From positions 1-9,471 of the forward strand of contig JBHHXI010000118.1 of assembly GCA_046756945.1 (NCBI GenBank): a DNA stretch of 9,471 nt, in the 5' to 3' direction. This DNA is from JACZQZ01 sp046756945 (GTDB taxonomy: Bacteria > Pseudomonadota > Alphaproteobacteria > Rhodospirillales > 2-02-FULL-58-16). This document shows, piece after piece, positions 8,346 through 9,471 of the stretch. The notes under the pieces are model-generated. The model saw only the letters and a list, made by a program, of their open reading frames with translations. It ran no database searches and had not been told where the DNA came from. The position numbers and the translations under genes were made by a program. How positions within the stretch are numbered: position 1 is the stretch's first letter; each line of letters starts with the position of its first letter.

Positions 8346-9455
8346 GTGGACGTGGCGGCGACCTACAACGACGGACGGACCGCCGTGAGCCGGCCGGTGA
8401 CGCTGCGCATCGAGGCCGGCGCGCTGGTCATCCTCGATAGCGAAGGCGCCGCCGTCGACCGCTGGCCGGCGGCCGACGTCCACCTCGTCGACAGGCCGGG
8501 GCGCGGCCAGCCGGTGCGCCTGAGGTGCGGCTTCGACCGGGACGACCGGCTGACCCTGGCCGACGACCGGGACCTCGATGGGCTGGACCGGCACTGCCCG
8601 GGCCTCGGGCGCACGACGCCCGGGTGGAGCCGCTACTGGCGGCCGGTGCTGGTGTGGGGCGCGGCGGCCGTCGTCTCGGTGGCGCTGGTCGTTACCGTGG
8701 TGATCCCGCGCCTGGCGCAGGAATTCGCCTTCGCCATTCCCGCCGCCATGCAACAGCGGATCGGCGAGCAGACGGCGGAACAGGTCATCCGCCTTCTGGC
8801 GGCGATCAACACGAATGAAGACGACACCAACCGGGTGTGCGCCGGCGCGGCCGGCGAAGACGGCCAGGCCGCCCTCGACGCCCTCGCCGCCAGGTTCGCC
8901 GGCGGACTGGACGAGCCGGTCGCGCTCAGCATACGGGTCGTCGACACCGGCATGGTCAATGCGTTGACCCTGCCGGGCGGTCATATCCTGGTTTTACGCG
9001 GCCTGCTCGACTTCGCCGGCAACGGGGACGAGGTGGCCGGCGTGCTCGCCCACGAGATCGGCCACGTGGCGCGCCATCACCCGATCAAGGTGGCGATCGA
9101 AATGGCGGGCACGTCGCTTCTCGTCGGGCTGCTCATCGGCGACGTCGGCGGCGGCACCGTGATCGCCGGCCTGGGGCAGCTGTTGCTGGCCACCCAGTAC
9201 ACCCGGGAGGCCGAGCGCGAGGCCGACGCCATCGCCACGGCGTTGATGAACGGCGCCGGCTACGACGCCCGGCACCTGGGCGCTTTCCTGGAAAGGCTGG
9301 AGGCCAGGAAGGGGGACCCTTCGGAGGCGCTTGCCTTCTTTTCCACCCACCCCCCGTCGGCCGACCGCGCCAATACCATCCGCCGGAACGCCCGCCGGGG
9401 CGCCCCGGCCCTTACCGACGCCGAGTGGACGGCGATCCAGGCCATGTGCGCCTGA
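8346..9455 (+). CDS. Membrane-anchored M48 family zinc metallopeptidase
   Basis: A 369-residue protein with a small N-terminal domain (about 1-88, matching my recollection of DUF7092 in M48 proteins), one transmembrane helix (about 101-120, VLVWGAAAVVSVALVVTVVI), a helical linker, and the M48 peptidase domain (about 165-350). LPGGHILVLRGLL (209-221) leads to HEIGH (236-240), with zinc ligands H236 and H240 and catalytic E237. YTREAEREADAIA (285-297) supplies the third ligand, E290 of ExxAD. STHPPSADR (333-341) carries H335, equivalent to the fourth metal-contacting His of BepA-like enzymes. All catalytic residues are present, so an active protease is expected. The TM helix lacks a cleavable-signal pattern; with the N-terminus in the cytoplasm the catalytic domain faces the periplasm. 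The GTG start has GGGAG (8330-8334) 11 bases upstream and a three-base gap from yjgN. Family members act in envelope protein quality control; the substrate here is unknown. Confidence 0.92.
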   Translation: MDVAATYNDGRTAVSRPVTLRIEAGALVILDSEGAAVDRWPAADVHLVDRPGRGQPVRLRCGFDRDDRLTLADDRDLDGLDRHCPGLGRTTPGWSRYWRPVLVWGAAAVVSVALVVTVVIPRLAQEFAFAIPAAMQQRIGEQTAEQVIRLLAAINTNEDDTNRVCAGAAGEDGQAALDALAARFAGGLDEPVALSIRVVDTGMVNALTLPGGHILVLRGLLDFAGNGDEVAGVLAHEIGHVARHHPIKVAIEMAGTSLLVGLLIGDVGGGTVIAGLGQLLLATQYTREAEREADAIATALMNGAGYDARHLGAFLERLEARKGDPSEALAFFSTHPPSADRANTIRRNARRGAPALTDAEWTAIQAMCA

Positions 9456-9471
9456 GCGCCGGGTGAGCCGG

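Noticed and set aside
9463..9471. Possible GTG start of a further gene at the right edge
   Set aside because: Only three codons are visible and no convincing ribosome binding site precedes it. It cannot be supported from this window.

Overview
The window is high-GC DNA with a strong third-position G/C bias. Every supportable gene lies on the + strand, in two tight operons separated by a repeat-bearing gap. Gene content, GTG starts, the sequences of MetF and MetH, and the pairing of a SahR-type regulator with metF-metH fit an alphaproteobacterium, probably Rhodospirillales-like. This placement is inference; the window has no rRNA or other marker gene.

Region 1 (1-219) is a non-coding leader. 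It holds a 14-bp perfect palindrome abutting a TATAAT hexamer, a strong GC-rich stem-loop, and a 24-bp AT-rich inverted repeat that looks like the operator of the first gene. Region 2 (220-5809) is a translationally coupled methionine/SAM-cycle operon. It encodes an ArsR-type winged helix fused to a SAM-methyltransferase-like domain (SahR type), then MetF, then full-length cobalamin-dependent MetH. The gene junctions overlap by 1 and 4 bases. MetF makes 5-methyl-THF, MetH uses it to remethylate homocysteine, and the regulator most likely senses S-adenosylhomocysteine, so the operon should respond to the state of the methylation cycle.

Region 3 (5810-6132) has no gene. It carries two exact copies of a 20-nt sequence, a hairpin resembling REP/Y1-transposase-associated repeats between them, and a GC-rich imperfect dyad. 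Region 4 (6133-9455) is a second operon with 5-nt and 3-nt gene gaps. It encodes an exported protein with a probable ConA/LamG-like beta-sandwich, a polytopic YjgN/DUF898 membrane protein, and a membrane-anchored M48 zinc metallopeptidase with the HEIGH motif. The YjgN-M48 pairing recurs in Proteobacteria but its function is unknown. With the exported protein it forms the least understood unit here, and it may act in envelope protein quality control or processing.

I saw no CRISPR array, tRNA, rRNA, intact insertion sequence or prophage gene. The many long ORFs in other frames, including antisense frames over metH, are products of the GC bias.
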